A DNA stretch of 64,000 bases from Owenia fusiformis (GCA_903813345.2 CAIIXF020000010.1:31180828-31244827), one strand, 5' to 3'; shown: positions 22,401 through 32,962, counted from the first letter of the stretch. Numbers and translations are program-made. Notes: generated from the sequence alone by a model not told the origin.

Positions 22401-23275
22401 CAGGTGCGGCTGCAATAATCTACCTACAAGGGCTTAGAGGGGAACCTGTCTGTCTAGAAAGACCCATTAGCTGTTCTGGCAATAACTACATAGGAGAAGT
22501 TCAAGCCATAGAACTTGCTCTCACATATCTTGATAAAACACCACTGTGCAGAGATATCTTAATTTTCTGTGATTGTCAGCCCGCTTTAACTTCTGTGTTT
22601 GAAACAGGTACCCCCAAAAATCAACTAAATTCGATTTCTATAATAAGAAACACGTGTAAAAACCTCTCCCAAAAGGGAATCAGCATAAAGTATCACTGGG
22701 TACCTGGTCATCTTGATATTAACGGAAACGAGCTGGCTGACAAACACGCCAAGCAGGCGGCACAATCAGCTAAAATACTCAGTCAAGATAGTAGAATAAT
22801 AACCAAAAGAGAGATATACAGTCAAATACACGCAACTTCAAAGTCCAAATGGCAAAGGCAATACAACAACTCGAAAAAAGTAGGATATATCCAACGCTCT
22901 ATTGAGTCTGTAGGAAAGAGGCCTTTGCTAGGTGAATCTGACAGAAGAACATTCTGCATTACGAATCAACTTCTCAGTGGTCACACCAGGCTTAACAGCC
23001 ACTTGAAGAAAATAAACCCTATACATAGTACAAATCTCTGTCTAAACTGCAACCAACCAGAGACAATTGACCACTACCTATTTAAATGCGACAAACTCCA
23101 GAATCTAAGGGATAAAATGCTATATGATGCAGACTGTATACTTCTAGAGAGTGGAAACACATGTGTAATGGATCTGAAAACCCTTGCAGGTGAAAATCAA
23201 ACACTAAACAAGGACATGAACAAAAGGCTACATGATGTATTACGCACCTACATCATAAAAAGCAGAAGATTTTAA
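19448..23275 (+). CDS. LINE ORF2: APE-type endonuclease, reverse transcriptase, RNase H
   Basis: 1275 residues from the ATG at 19448; the frame is open further upstream to 19250, but the endonuclease fold begins right after 19448 (INQANVRS). Endonuclease ~1-225 has the motifs CLSEIW, GDFNAKH (~135) and RSDHSLIEF. Reverse transcriptase ~480-760 has YRPITLES, GIPQGAVISPSLCN and YADD at 678-681. RNase H ~965-1110 has TDGS (D975), GEVQAIELAL, FCDCQPAL and NELADKHA, so all four acidic catalytic residues appear present. A C-terminal CLNC...DHYLFKC knuckle follows. No stop or frameshift is seen. One oddity is DYDSCFERVW at the first catalytic RT motif, where many LINEs have D-x-x-x-A-F-D/E. Confidence 0.93.
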   Translation: MRINQANVRSVNTSVQYIEKLCTKDTKILCLSEIWHPDFSKFKILKHWNWVKSTRPNRQGGGTAIVTSKDVKLIERGDLVKPGIEAVWANIYNSNHSFLLCSAYIPPDDHDGMINFLEMVDIALKGSLPIILTGDFNAKHTSWYCTKNNRMGDILLNYINANQLYMANNRSPTRGDEVIDLTLTSSTLCSKINNWCVRSEIYLRSDHSLIEFEVGISVDNPVIEKWDFNNANWHEFEKLCNEKAELLLMNITDSSSVDQDYSSICEAILSTAEGTLKKKKISKHSKGWWCPELTKKVKEVRKAKRIFNKRSDPKNWDHYSLLASEFTMMADRYKEQYWSNLFKQLDLKNTNKMWKVVKNYNNSGQMRQSVQPLIRKDGTFAISDSEIANEFLVKYGKEDLSIKNKTWQSQIETCANLAVSLEQLEISLPSYNSESSIENKDLNLSELIAAINKSNNLSAPDPREKIFYIFIKKAGMKFITVILKLFQKCWKKGILPKEFKIDPKNMIPKPSKSNYNVDGAYRPITLESILGKLYEHITCERFVWFAETNNLFSQFQDSYRIYRSCNHTILRLTQAIQDSWNKQETVVAVTIDYDSCFERVWRDGLIAKLYNNGLRGRLLCYISEYLHNRQYSLTVNKYTSELRTSSVGIPQGAVISPSLCNAYTADALTGVKASHGEYADDIVLWQSGTDYRTIEISLNEDLKILSSWCEAWNMSISLSKCKVIVFSPPKKVKPTVDIKLDNESLDVVESTKLLGITLDQELSFDQHILERQKKGFGALKQISNFTSTNSGCSQSVFCNLYKSLVQPNLEYGISIISTVTDKAISTYRTVHRQALLRATGCLQSTSTETLEVLTNTLPLDILFKARQAQEIARIKLKTDISPIHREFDQWMNNITSEKKPTTFNILNSRLREFCRKIPLTNVETEFTYSNDFINFEEIKVTREVNEFSRTKAEQRDRIEDILNNCPNNTTVVFTDGSTLGNPGPTGAAAIIYLQGLRGEPVCLERPISCSGNNYIGEVQAIELALTYLDKTPLCRDILIFCDCQPALTSVFETGTPKNQLNSISIIRNTCKNLSQKGISIKYHWVPGHLDINGNELADKHAKQAAQSAKILSQDSRIITKREIYSQIHATSKSKWQRQYNNSKKVGYIQRSIESVGKRPLLGESDRRTFCITNQLLSGHTRLNSHLKKINPIHSTNLCLNCNQPETIDHYLFKCDKLQNLRDKMLYDADCILLESGNTCVMDLKTLAGENQTLNKDMNKRLHDVLRTYIIKSRRF

Positions 23276-23729
23276 GTGTAAATAAAACATTAGTTATATG
23301 TAGATAAGGATTTTAAGTAAAATCAAAAACAAAATAAAAATAAACTCTTACAAAACAGCAGTGTAAACCACATCAGTGATACTACAAAGTGAAAAGTAGC
23401 ACCAGAGACTATATAAGGTGGCATTAAAGCACCGCAAAACATTGGATATAAACAAACAATTTTTCTTATTTTCTTGATGTAGAAGATGTTTAGTTGGAGA
23501 AGCCTAATTTCTACATACTCCTAATGGATATTTGAAAATGATGACTTGATGTTCTGCTGTACGCGTGCTGCGAATGGCGGACCTGTCGACCAAACATTCC
23601 TTCGTGGCATGGCATTTCTGAATCTGATTGAGAGGCACACGTCACACAACATAAGCAACATCATCCAGTGATAAACATCATCAAGTGTTCAGTCGACAGC
23701 AGTGTCTAGGATAAAGAAGAAGAAAACAA

Positions 23730-24130
23730 CCACCGAAGTAAGTCATTTTGTTTAGATTTCTATAAAATACTGTCCAAAAACCCGGAAGTGAATTGTAAAA
23801 ATAGGTAGTGTAAGCCAGAACAAAGAGAGATTGGACTAGTACTTCATAAGAAATTACTAATAAGGTGAGTGATGAATAGGTTTCAGGAATATGATAGGTC
23901 TAGTGTCAAAAGGGTGAAGTTACAGGGTGAAAATATAAACAAACCTATATAAAATACCATCCAATAACCCGGAAGTGAATTATAGAAATATAGGTAGCGT
24001 GAGCCAGAACAAAGGGAAATTGGACTAGTACTTCATAAGAAATTACTAATGAGGTAAGTGATGAATCGGTGTCGGGAATATGATAGAATGATAGGTCTAG
24101 TGTAAAAAGGGTGAAGTTACAAGGTGAAAT
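23730..24130 (+). repeat. Tandem 189-bp duplication in the LINE 3' UTR
   Basis: Two copies begin near CCGGAAGTGAAT at 23781 and 23970 and share GGACTAGTACTTCATAAG and GGGTGAAGTTACA. The copies differ by substitutions and small indels. Confidence 0.8.
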
Positions 24131-24245
24131 ATAAACCTACACAAATACAACACAGCAAGCTAAAAAGAATAAGGGATTAGGTACTTTAAATATCACCACA
24201 CCAACTACCAACTAATAGTAAATCACACAAGAAATATATTCATTC

Positions 24246-24251
24246 AATAAA
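24246..24251 (+). terminator. AATAAA polyadenylation signal, probable LINE 3' end
   Basis: The hexamer lies about 970 bp after the ORF2 stop, past the two 189-bp repeats. Other AATAAA-like runs occur at about 23330-23345, so the true 3' end is uncertain. Confidence 0.4.
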
Positions 24252-24289
24252 GTCTATTCTATTATACTTGCGTTTCATGTCACAACTGA

Positions 24290-26939
24290 AATATATATGT
24301 ACAATGCGAATAAATAGTATTTAAATTATATAGATTATAATTTACATAAATGCTTAGTGTCTTTAAATCTATTAGGATGAAATTAATCTCAATAACGCTG
24401 AAATCTGCAGTCTGATAAAATGTCTTCAAAATTATGACCGGGATACTACTTCAAATCAGAAGAGAATTGCCAACAACGATCTTGTAATAAAGTTGAATTT
24501 TATGCCCTCTATAAATTCAGTCGGGAACTAATAGCATGAAAAGTGACGTCAGATATGCGTTAAAAGCCCGAACGAGATTTTGATAAATGGGAAAGAGCTG
24601 TGAACTTTCAACCGTCAAAGACTAAGGGTGTTATTTTAAACACCAGAGGTGCGAACTCGATGGAATGTGCCCGTAAGGACTTCTTTCAATTACAATCAAG
24701 TTCAAGTTAAAAGCTGTCTAGGATACAATAATCCACAAAGATGCTCAAGTTTCAATGAATGAATCTAGACTTCAAAAGTGACGTATGTGATCACGTGACT
24801 AAGTCGTCTGCTTTCCCCAAAGTTATGATTTAATTTGACCAATAATTCCCTTAATTGATAACGTGAATCTCTATTCTGTACTATCTTGAACCTTCCCAGC
24901 ATATGGGCTTATCGGGACAAACTCCCAATCTTGTTCAACTGTTACAGACTGCAGATAACACCGTTAGGAAATACGTGCGGGAAAAATGAAAGTTTTGAAA
25001 TGTTTTCTCAAAGTTCAATTATCGATCAATATTACTGTCTTAAATCTCTTCACTCCCTAATGGAATGCTATAGATTTCTATACAGTACTGAAAATCAACT
25101 TACCCAAACGCCAACACCCCGTTATCCGTCAAAGATCACGTTCATAGCTCAACCGATCAAATCTAAGGATACTGTGCTGTCAGGCTGTAGCGAGTATTTT
25201 CCGAATCTTAGGTTCAGCAGTGCAGGAATTGTTACATTGTATCCGCGAAAGACACTTGTTTATATAGCAACAGATGGACATACGCAATCTTGGAGACGAC
25301 GTAGGTAAAAATATATGTAATGTTGCTAAAAATGGGATATTACCAAGGTTTTTAGAGCTACGTAGGGTAGAAAAAAAGGCAGAAAGAGCAGCTTATTGGA
25401 CAAGAATTATGAGGTAGGGACTGAGAAAATGATGTCACTTTGAAAAGTGACGCAAAGTTGAGACTGCAAATTCAGCGTTTTACAATGATAAATAGGTTTT
25501 TTCTATAAATATACTGGCTCTGATACGATGGTCCAGGTCTACGTATTGCAATAATATGATCATGTTAAAGGGACATGATATGGTTAAATACTGATTATGG
25601 ATATTAAAGGGGCACACACTGATTAAATATATTATAATAAAATAGCTATATACAGGGTGGGTCTCTACAGAATACTAGCTCTGGTCAATGCTAAATATAG
25701 AATACTGATCTCGGGAAATGCGAGATTTTGATAAACGTGACCGGAAATAGATAATAGAGCTCGTATTCTAAAGATTATAACTAAAATTAAGTAAGGGTAC
25801 AGGAAGTCAGTTTCTCAAGATGAGAGAGTCAGGGTAAAGCTACACACCAGATTTATACGGATTAAATAAATGTGCAACAACAATAATGTGCTAAAATAAC
25901 AACTAGGCCTATCAAGCCTGAAGATACTTACTATAAGATGGTAATGTATATCTATAATTAATTTTATTCGATTAAACTTTATATGAATAAATATGTAATG
26001 TGCATGCAATCAAATGCCTTTCAGTTATCTAAGAATAACTGCTCAGATTGATTATTATAATATTTATAATTTAATACAAACAAGAATTCTATAGTCTATC
26101 ACGTGTTTCAAATGGATACTTTCTATACTACTGATGTAGGACATACACTATAGTACATGAGGTCAACTTAAACTCAAAATAGTAAGCTTTGTAACTTTAT
26201 TGTCTTTTACGCCCTCTATAAATGCCAGAAAGTATTAAATGCCTTGTCACTTCGAATAAAGCTAAAAGCCTAACAGGACTTGATAATGCCCACAACCAGC
26301 AAACTTGATTTATTCTAAACCTAAAGTGCGAAAGGATTGTTCCCAACAAAACTCCAAACAATAAGGGTAATTAACCTCTAGGGATCTAAACCTTATGTTA
26401 CTAACAACAATTCCCTGCTCCGCCCCTCAGGTTACGTTTCATAAATTCCTTTTTGAACACCCTAAGACCTCCGAATCCAAAACAAATGGTTTCCAGATCC
26501 TTAAATGACAACTATAACTGTTTTCACCTCGAATTTAGAAACCTGATTCTCATATATTATAGTTCTTATAAAACAATCCCTAAGTGATAATAAAAACTCT
26601 CAACAAGTACAAAGAGACATACCTCATAAATTTCACAATGGCAAATATGAGCTGTAAACTTGCCTGACTGAGGAAAACAAATACCCTTTACTAATGTCGG
26701 GCCTACGCACTTATTTTGATATAATGTTCTCGGGTTGTAAACTGCTGATACGATTATCCCGTTAAAGTGATAGCTCAATTACAAATAAACCGCAACACTC
26801 AAAAGTTATCGGCTAATTAGACAATTAACTCTCTTTCTTGAACTCTTTCAAAGTAATTACTTGCTTTTTCACTCTAGTAGCGGCTACACGTAAATTGTAA
26901 ACAATTATGGATTTTGACAGCGGGATAATTATTTCATTC
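24290..26939. other. Intergenic DNA, no gene recognised
   Basis: AT-rich. Contains a palindromic CRE-type site TGACGTCA (24544-24551) and GTGATCACGTGA near 24786. A minus-strand TGTAGAGACCCAC word at about 25661-25673 equals the putative LTR edge at 28604. The 140-codon plus frame at 24886-25308 has no domain and is not called a gene. Confidence 0.45.
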
Positions 26940-27650
26940 CTATTTCTCTCTCAATCCTCTACCACACCAAGTGATCTCTGACTGAACTAAATAGACAATG
27001 GAAATATTCATCCAAAGCAGATATAAATAACTATTTAATGAACCGATATTTACGTTCAAAGCTTCCTTATATTTTCTACTATTTCTTCCGAACCTCAAAT
27101 GTTCGAACTAAACAGTCAACAGAAAATGAATAAGAAATCGATGACAATCAATCAGCTCTAACTTTCCGATATAAAGTACAAACGAGAGAAATCAATTCAG
27201 GTTAATCATTCAATCGCCAATCAAATTCCCAGAGTAATCAAACAATTCTAATCATAAACTAATTGTAATTTCTCTCTTTCTATCTCTTAATCAAACCTCT
27301 GCCATCCAAATGACCTATGTTCGAATCTAGATAGACTACAGAAATCCTATTCAAAGATACCAATTAAATTGAATTTCTCTTTTCTATTCCTTCCAAATCT
27401 TTACCGTTCAGACGGTCTATTATTTGAACTCAAATAGACTATAGAAATCTTATTGCAAGTACTTAATCAAAAACTATTGAATCAAATTTCTCTTTTCTAT
27501 TCTTTCCAAACCTTACTGTTCGAACTTAATAGACTATAGAAATCTTACTCAAAGATTAATAAATTAAATCTCTCTTCTATTCTTTCCAAACCTTATTGTT
27601 TGAACTTAATAGACTATAGAAATCTTCTTCAAAGATATTCATTGAATTAA
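26940..27650. repeat. Degenerate tandem repeat, units of about 70-130 bp
   Basis: At least four to six units share TTCTATTCTTTCCAAACC, then GTTCGAACT, then ATAGACTATAGAAATCTT. The best-preserved units lie at about 27360-27640; earlier ones are diverged. If the LTR edge at 28604 is right, this array may lie inside the LTR. Confidence 0.7.
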
Positions 27651-28600
27651 ATATTATTAAATGTTGGCTGATTATGATTTTATATTTCAATTGTCTCTTG
27701 AAACTATGATCTGGCGATTTAATAATCAATTTGTACTTACAAACATTCTCATTGGTGTAGATGACATCTTCTCAGTAATCAGTGTTTGCGTTCCTCAACG
27801 TATATTTTTATATTATAACAAATTCCAGTAGATATCAAACGCGGCGACTTGTAGTATGCAAGTTGCAGAAGACCGAAAAATCGTTTAGCGTCCAAATGCT
27901 TTCTCGTATGCTGGGTGCCGGGCCGGTAGACGATCAAAACTGTTACAACAAAGCAGGTACGAAGAGCATTTTATACTAAACGCTCAAAGACCGGTATTTT
28001 AAAAGATTCCACCTAAGAATGCATGATATTGCATTTCTAATAGATATTTGAAAGAAATTCCTGCCAGGATTGCACAAGGTTACATATTTTAGAGGAATTT
28101 TAAAGGTTTTTAGGGTCCCAGTGAATGCCGGGTAAGCACATTCCTACCAGGAATCCAGGCTTCAAGGCAACATATGGATCCCCTCATTGCCCTGCTGCAA
28201 CGGAGAAACGGGGAATCCCCGAAATTCCTGTGAGGTATTTTTCTAAATTCCACTACAATTTCTGCAACCGAAGGCATTCTCAAGGCTTAAACACTGATTC
28301 ACAAGATATAATTTATGAGGAACTCAACACCACAGAGCCAGGAACCCACTATCACTATCAGCTGATTACCGGAGTGAAGTTTCATGATCAAGGTCTGCAT
28401 TCACTAAAGCCAGGCAAAACAACAACAAAACAATTCACTACCCAGAAAAGTCCCCATTAACTCCCAATGCACTTAGATTATTCCACAAAATACAACAAAC
28501 AATTTATACTTTCCAAAACCACAGACCATTAAGGGATTTTAAAACCATACTGCATTTTCCCTATTTTGCCCTTTATGCTTTAATAGGTAGAGTGGGTCTC
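27651..28600. other. Possible LTR or flank of the Gypsy element
   Basis: Runs up to the putative LTR edge at 28604 (minus strand). The far end of the LTR could not be found. The 111-codon plus frame at 28125-28460 has no recognisable domain. Confidence 0.35.
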
Positions 28601-28620
28601 TACAACTGCCCCCCTTAAAG
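28601..28620 (-). promoter_or_regulatory. Polypurine tract and LTR start of the Gypsy element
   Basis: Read on the minus strand, CTTTAAGGGGGGCAGT (28620-28605) is followed directly by TGTAGAGACCCACTC (from 28604). A purine-rich tract next to a TG terminus, downstream of pol and the extra ORF, is the expected start of plus-strand priming and of a 3' LTR. Confidence 0.55.
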
Positions 28621-28835
28621 TTTGCAAAAAATTGTACAAGTCCGAAAAAAGGTATGAAAATTAACATTAAAAAAAGTTAAAATTTTTCTCTAGCCTAAAA
28701 AAGTTATACTTAAAATTAATCGTTGTCAAAAGTTAAATTTTGTTAGCCTAAAATTAAAATCAATCTCAAGAGTCCATAAGTAAAAGTTAGCCTACAATTT
28801 CAAATATAAAATACTTCAAAAGTCCAATGATAATT

Positions 28836-29513
28836 TTAGTGGTTGTTGTTTTTTTTGTTTTTTTTAAATTTTAGAGTCCAAAAGGGTATAGTTGAAAAGC
28901 CTAGGGGCTCTGGAGACCCGATGGACCAGGCCTTGTCCTGACCTGATCCATCCCCTTGATCGGCTTCCTTGCTGTCCAGACATTCCTGCACCCAATTCAA
29001 TAGGTCGGAGTCCAACCCCGACCACAGGGGATCCTTCTCACTGGAGTCCCCTGACCGGCTAGTTGATGTAGTTGCAGAGGTTGAGGGTCCAGTAGCAGTT
29101 GAAGAGGTTGAGGGTCCAGTAGCAGTTGTAGAGGTTGAGGGTCCAGTTGCAGTTGTAGAGGTTGAGGGTCCAGTTGCAGTTGTTGAGATAGTAATGGCAC
29201 GCAGCACCCTCTTAGGCCTTTTACTTGGTGGCTCTGCCTCTCTGTTGGGGGATAACGCATGCTGCCTTAAGCGATGCAGGCGGAGTTGCTCTATCTCATT
29301 TGGGCAGAAGCGGGCTTCACAACCCCACACTCCACAAGACTCTGTGGCTCGGTGGGCACATGCTATATGCACCTGTAGCTCCTCTTGAGTCACAAAGGCT
29401 CTCCAACAGAAGAATGCCCTATCCCTATTCCATCCGGCTGGAGGTGGGATCTGTTCTTTGCAGTCCTGGAAGAAAACAAAGACATTTACTGGCGTCCTTG
29501 CCCTTCTCTCCAC
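28836..29513 (-). CDS. Extra zinc-finger ORF downstream of Gypsy pol
   Basis: 225 codons from the ATG at 29513. It lies in the position where some Gypsy-type elements have env, but shows no signal peptide, cleavage site or membrane anchor. It contains one C2H2-like finger (C-x4-C-x14-H-x4-H, starting CGVWGC, ~60-85) preceded by a partial one (FFCW...VHIACAH). Next come a basic stretch (SKRPKRV), four or more copies of a 10-residue TATGPSTSTT-type repeat (~108-150), an acidic tail and a lysine-rich end (KFKKNKKN). The function is not known; binding of nucleic acid is an inference. The DNA repeats behind the Thr/Ser tract are 30 bp long. Confidence 0.65.
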   Translation of the reverse strand: MERRARTPVNVFVFFQDCKEQIPPPAGWNRDRAFFCWRAFVTQEELQVHIACAHRATESCGVWGCEARFCPNEIEQLRLHRLRQHALSPNREAEPPSKRPKRVLRAITISTTATGPSTSTTATGPSTSTTATGPSTSSTATGPSTSATTSTSRSGDSSEKDPLWSGLDSDLLNWVQECLDSKEADQGDGSGQDKAWSIGSPEPLGFSTIPFWTLKFKKNKKNNNH

Positions 29514-29636
29514 TCCTGGGCAAACTTTTTACCCCCGAGCGGCTCTAAAGGCACTATACAATGGTGGTTAATATGATCAATAATAATTATAAATATATAT
29601 CTAAATCATTCCGCCTGACTCTCCTCCAAAGTGGCC

Positions 29637-30597
29637 CTAATAAGTCTCATACTCGTCTAGCCACCCTGGTTTCCTGCGTTCCCTTCCCCTTTTTCCCGTA
29701 ACCTGGACAGGTTCAACAACATCTGGCCCCGGAATCTCGACATTTCCAGTTGTTTCAAGTTCATTAGCAGATTTTTCTTTGACTTTTTGAACATACTTTT
29801 TTAGTCGGTCGTGGTGAATGACTCTCTTATCCTTTTCATTAATTTTGATGAGGTAACGAAGATAGTCTAACTTTTCCATCACCTGATACGGACCATGCCA
29901 TTTAAGCGCGAATTTTGATGTTTGACCCACTTTCACAGCCGGAATATGAACCCAAACTAGCGAACCTTTTGACGCTTTCAGATTGGTTTTCAGATCATAA
30001 CCCCTCTTTTGCCTATCACTTGCCAATTGAATATTATTTCGGGCTGCCTCATGAATATTGAGCATCATGTCTTGCAATTGCTGACAATACTTGGTGTAAT
30101 AATCATCATCCAACTTCCCTTGCTCAATCTCAGGAGGAGGCCCGAGTAAAAGATCAACAGAGGTCCTTACCTCTCTCCGGAACATCAAAAAATTGGGGCT
30201 ATAACCGGTCGACGCATGGACCGCACTGTTATATGCTGTCACCACGAAAGGCAAACATTCATCCCAGTCCCGTTGGTCAGTAGCTACAATTTTGGATAAC
30301 ATTGCCTCAACAGTGCGGTTCGACCTCTCTACCATACCGTCAGATTGGGGATGATCAGGTGTTGTCCTGGTCTTGCTCATCTTAAACATCTCACACAGTT
30401 CTTTAAATAATTTTGATTCGAATTGTCGACCTTGATCAGAGTGGATTTGCAAAGGAGACCCATACAAACAAATGAAATGTTTCAAAAAAGCCCAAGCCAC
30501 AGTGCTAGCTTCTTGATTTGGAACAGGACCCAAGGCCAATATCTTGGTAAAATAATCTTCAATGGAAACCACATATCTATTCCCCAACAAGCTTTCT
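29637..30597 (-). CDS. Gypsy pol, integrase and C-terminal part (5' end lost in gap)
   Basis: About 320 residues are readable before the stop at 29637. The retroviral-type integrase core is clear: SIEDYFTK (first D), HSDQGRQFES (second D) and the segment ending SDGMVERSNRTVE (E). Then come AYNSAVHASTGYSPNFLMF, the C-terminal integrase barrel (GSLVWVHIP, KWHGPYQVMEKL, IHHDRLKKY) and a basic tail (GKRGRERRKPGW). The core is uninterrupted. The N-terminal HHCC finger and upstream pol domains are in the 500-N gap or absent. Confidence 0.92.
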
Positions 30598-31097
30598 NNN
30601 NNNNNNNNNNNNNNNNNNNNNNNNNNNNNNNNNNNNNNNNNNNNNNNNNNNNNNNNNNNNNNNNNNNNNNNNNNNNNNNNNNNNNNNNNNNNNNNNNNNN
30701 NNNNNNNNNNNNNNNNNNNNNNNNNNNNNNNNNNNNNNNNNNNNNNNNNNNNNNNNNNNNNNNNNNNNNNNNNNNNNNNNNNNNNNNNNNNNNNNNNNNN
30801 NNNNNNNNNNNNNNNNNNNNNNNNNNNNNNNNNNNNNNNNNNNNNNNNNNNNNNNNNNNNNNNNNNNNNNNNNNNNNNNNNNNNNNNNNNNNNNNNNNNN
30901 NNNNNNNNNNNNNNNNNNNNNNNNNNNNNNNNNNNNNNNNNNNNNNNNNNNNNNNNNNNNNNNNNNNNNNNNNNNNNNNNNNNNNNNNNNNNNNNNNNNN
31001 NNNNNNNNNNNNNNNNNNNNNNNNNNNNNNNNNNNNNNNNNNNNNNNNNNNNNNNNNNNNNNNNNNNNNNNNNNNNNNNNNNNNNNNNNNNNNNNNN
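30598..31097. other. Assembly gap of 500 N
   Basis: Exactly 500 unknown bases, a round number typical of a scaffold gap of unknown true size. Any frame drawn through it is meaningless. Confidence 0.99.
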
Positions 31098-32018
31098 TAG
31101 CTGCATATTTTTACATCTGTTAATATGGCGATATTATATCCTCTATAAATATATTTATTACAAAGACAGTTGTATGCATTTCCGTTAATTTATTGTAAAT
31201 TGAGCAATAAAAGGCAAGAGAGTTTACAAAAGTCATAAACTAAAATACACTTTACAAAATGCCCATGTGTGAGGACATAGAAAAAACTAATACATGAAAC
31301 TTCTATCTGTTAAACTTCTAACTAATACTTCTAAAGTTAAAAAATGGCAACTCCACCGAGTAGTAAATCCCAGCGAACACTAAACATATATACATTGGAA
31401 ATGTTAGAGATATGTCAGAATTTTTACAAATTTTAAAAGCATTTGGCTGACCATGTAAGAGTCTAAAACAACAATTAACAAAGACGATCTAAATTTTCTG
31501 AGGCACAAGTCATGAAACAATTAGCAGGAAAATAGTGATCTGCCCTTAATTTGTTAATACAGTAGTATTGCCTTAATTGGAGTTCAGTTAAAATTTTACA
31601 TGGCCAAAATTACAAATATACAATATTTGCAAACTACCCTCATTTGCCTTTCATTTGAGTATAATAAAGCTATACATCAGTTACATCTAAAAAAAAGCAA
31701 ATTCCTGTTAGCAGCAATCCTGAATATTCTGAGGCACCAATCTGAAAGACAATACCATAGTAATGACCTAGCCTAAACTTCCTTCAATTTGAGAATTATA
31801 TAGCCATAGGGATCAGTAAATTGTTGTGAAATCTAACATAATGTGGCCATTTTGAATTCAACGAGGCCTAAATTACAAAACTAATACAATATTTGCAATC
31901 TCCTCTTAATTACCTTTTATCTGTGTATAATAAAGCTGCATTTTAAAAAGATCTCATAATCAATGCAAATTTCCATTTTCCAAATCACTATAACAGTGAA
32001 AAACTTATAATATATATG
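31098..32018. other. Intergenic DNA, no gene recognised
   Basis: AT-rich. Two similar blocks (about 31500-31680 and 31720-31940), sharing words such as TTTGAG and GTATAATAAAGC, suggest an old duplication of roughly 300 bp. Confidence 0.4.
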
Positions 32019-32751
32019 AAAGGAGAACCCCCGATAAGGAGACCTTTTTTAGAAGGACATTGCTTTTTTATTCTGGATCTGATCATCATGGAAGTTAAAC
32101 ACTATATCAGAGATGATCTTACATATTAGGTGATCTTAGATATTCCCAAAACAACTTGTGTGATATAAAAATTGCTTTTTTAAGAACATTTTTTTGCAAG
32201 GCAATGAACTCGCTTTTTAAGGTTAGACTATTTGTGGTTAAAATCCATGTATGGCCTGATGGGATAGGAACAAAGTGTCACAGTTGTAAGATACCTATTT
32301 ATCTGAACTCTTAGAAAATAAAAAGAATTCAATGGGCGATTCCCTAGAAATAGGTTTTTTAGACCTTTCCCACTCATGAGAATGACGGAATAATGAAACC
32401 AATTCGTAAAAAATTCTTAAAATATATTTCTGGTGGAGTGCCCATCGATTTCTTTACGAAAACTTATTTTGCTTCATTATGTTACTTAGCCACATTCTAT
32501 TTTGCTAGTACAGTAATGGGAAAGTTTTTGAATTAACCGAAATGAAGCGGCTAAATATGGAAAATTGAATTTTATCGCTTCACAAAAACCATTCTTTACA
32601 CGCACGTTTAAATAATTCGAAGAAAATAATTCAGGATGTATAAATTCACCTCATTTCACAAAGTATCTAAAATTTCATGATGATCACTTCCCGAATAATA
32701 AAAAATAGTTGTGTCCTTCTAAAAAGCTCTCCTTATCGGGGGTTCTCCTTT
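32019..32751. mobile_element. 733-bp DNA transposon with ~45-bp TIRs
   Basis: The ends AAAGGAGAACCCCCGATAAG and CTTATCGGGGGTTCTCCTTT are exact inverted repeats that continue with mismatches (AGAAGGACA / TGTCCTTCT). No coding capacity. The target-site duplication is not clear, so the superfamily is not assigned. Confidence 0.8.
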
Positions 32752-32796
32752 ATAGATAGATGCTCTGTATATACAACTGAAATTCCCATCAATAAT

Positions 32797-32962
32797 TCTG
32801 CCATTTTTAATTCGGTGGCCATTTTGGAATTTTTCTATTGTGTACAACTATTCACCAATATACGTCTCTACACCAAATATGAAGAAAACCCGTCCACTAG
32901 TATTCGAATTATCTTCAGGATTGCTGAACTTTATCCCTACTGAACTTCATTTGTTGGGATAA
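32797..32962. repeat. Truncated copy of the interspersed repeat
   Basis: Right-hand end only of the family at 7884-8749: GGTGGCCATTTTGGAATTTT, ACACCAAATATGAAGAAAA, then AACTTCATTTGTTGGGATAA. Confidence 0.6.

Larger units (their letters stand above)
17600..24290 (+). mobile_element. Near-intact LINE (RNase H-containing, I-group-like non-LTR retrotransposon)
   Basis: Two overlapping intact ORFs (18370-19458 and 19448-23275) with a likely 5' UTR before and a 3' UTR of up to about 1 kb after. A polyadenylation signal AATAAA is at 24246-24251. The outer limits are estimates: I could not find a target-site duplication or a clear poly-A tail. The RNase H domain after the reverse transcriptase places it among the I/Nimb/Ingi/R1/LOA-type clades rather than CR1 or L2. 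Confidence 0.75.
28604..31097 (-). mobile_element. Gypsy-type LTR retrotransposon, 3' part
   Basis: From right to left on the minus strand: assembly gap, integrase end of pol (30597-29637), zinc-finger ORF (29513-28836), polypurine tract and LTR edge. Gag, protease, reverse transcriptase and the 5' LTR are not visible: they are hidden in the gap or missing. The same TGTAGAGACCC edge was not found in the roughly 2 kb right of the gap. Confidence 0.7.

Noticed and set aside
24886-25308. 140-codon ORF
   Set aside because: No recognisable domain, no partner exons and surrounded by repeat-like DNA; cannot be told from chance.
28969-29548. Plus-strand ORFs opposite the zinc-finger ORF
   Set aside because: Shadows of the minus-strand frame, open because of the 30-bp repeat.
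30423-31188. Plus-strand ORFs through the assembly gap
   Set aside because: Made mostly of N; the visible part is antisense to the integrase.
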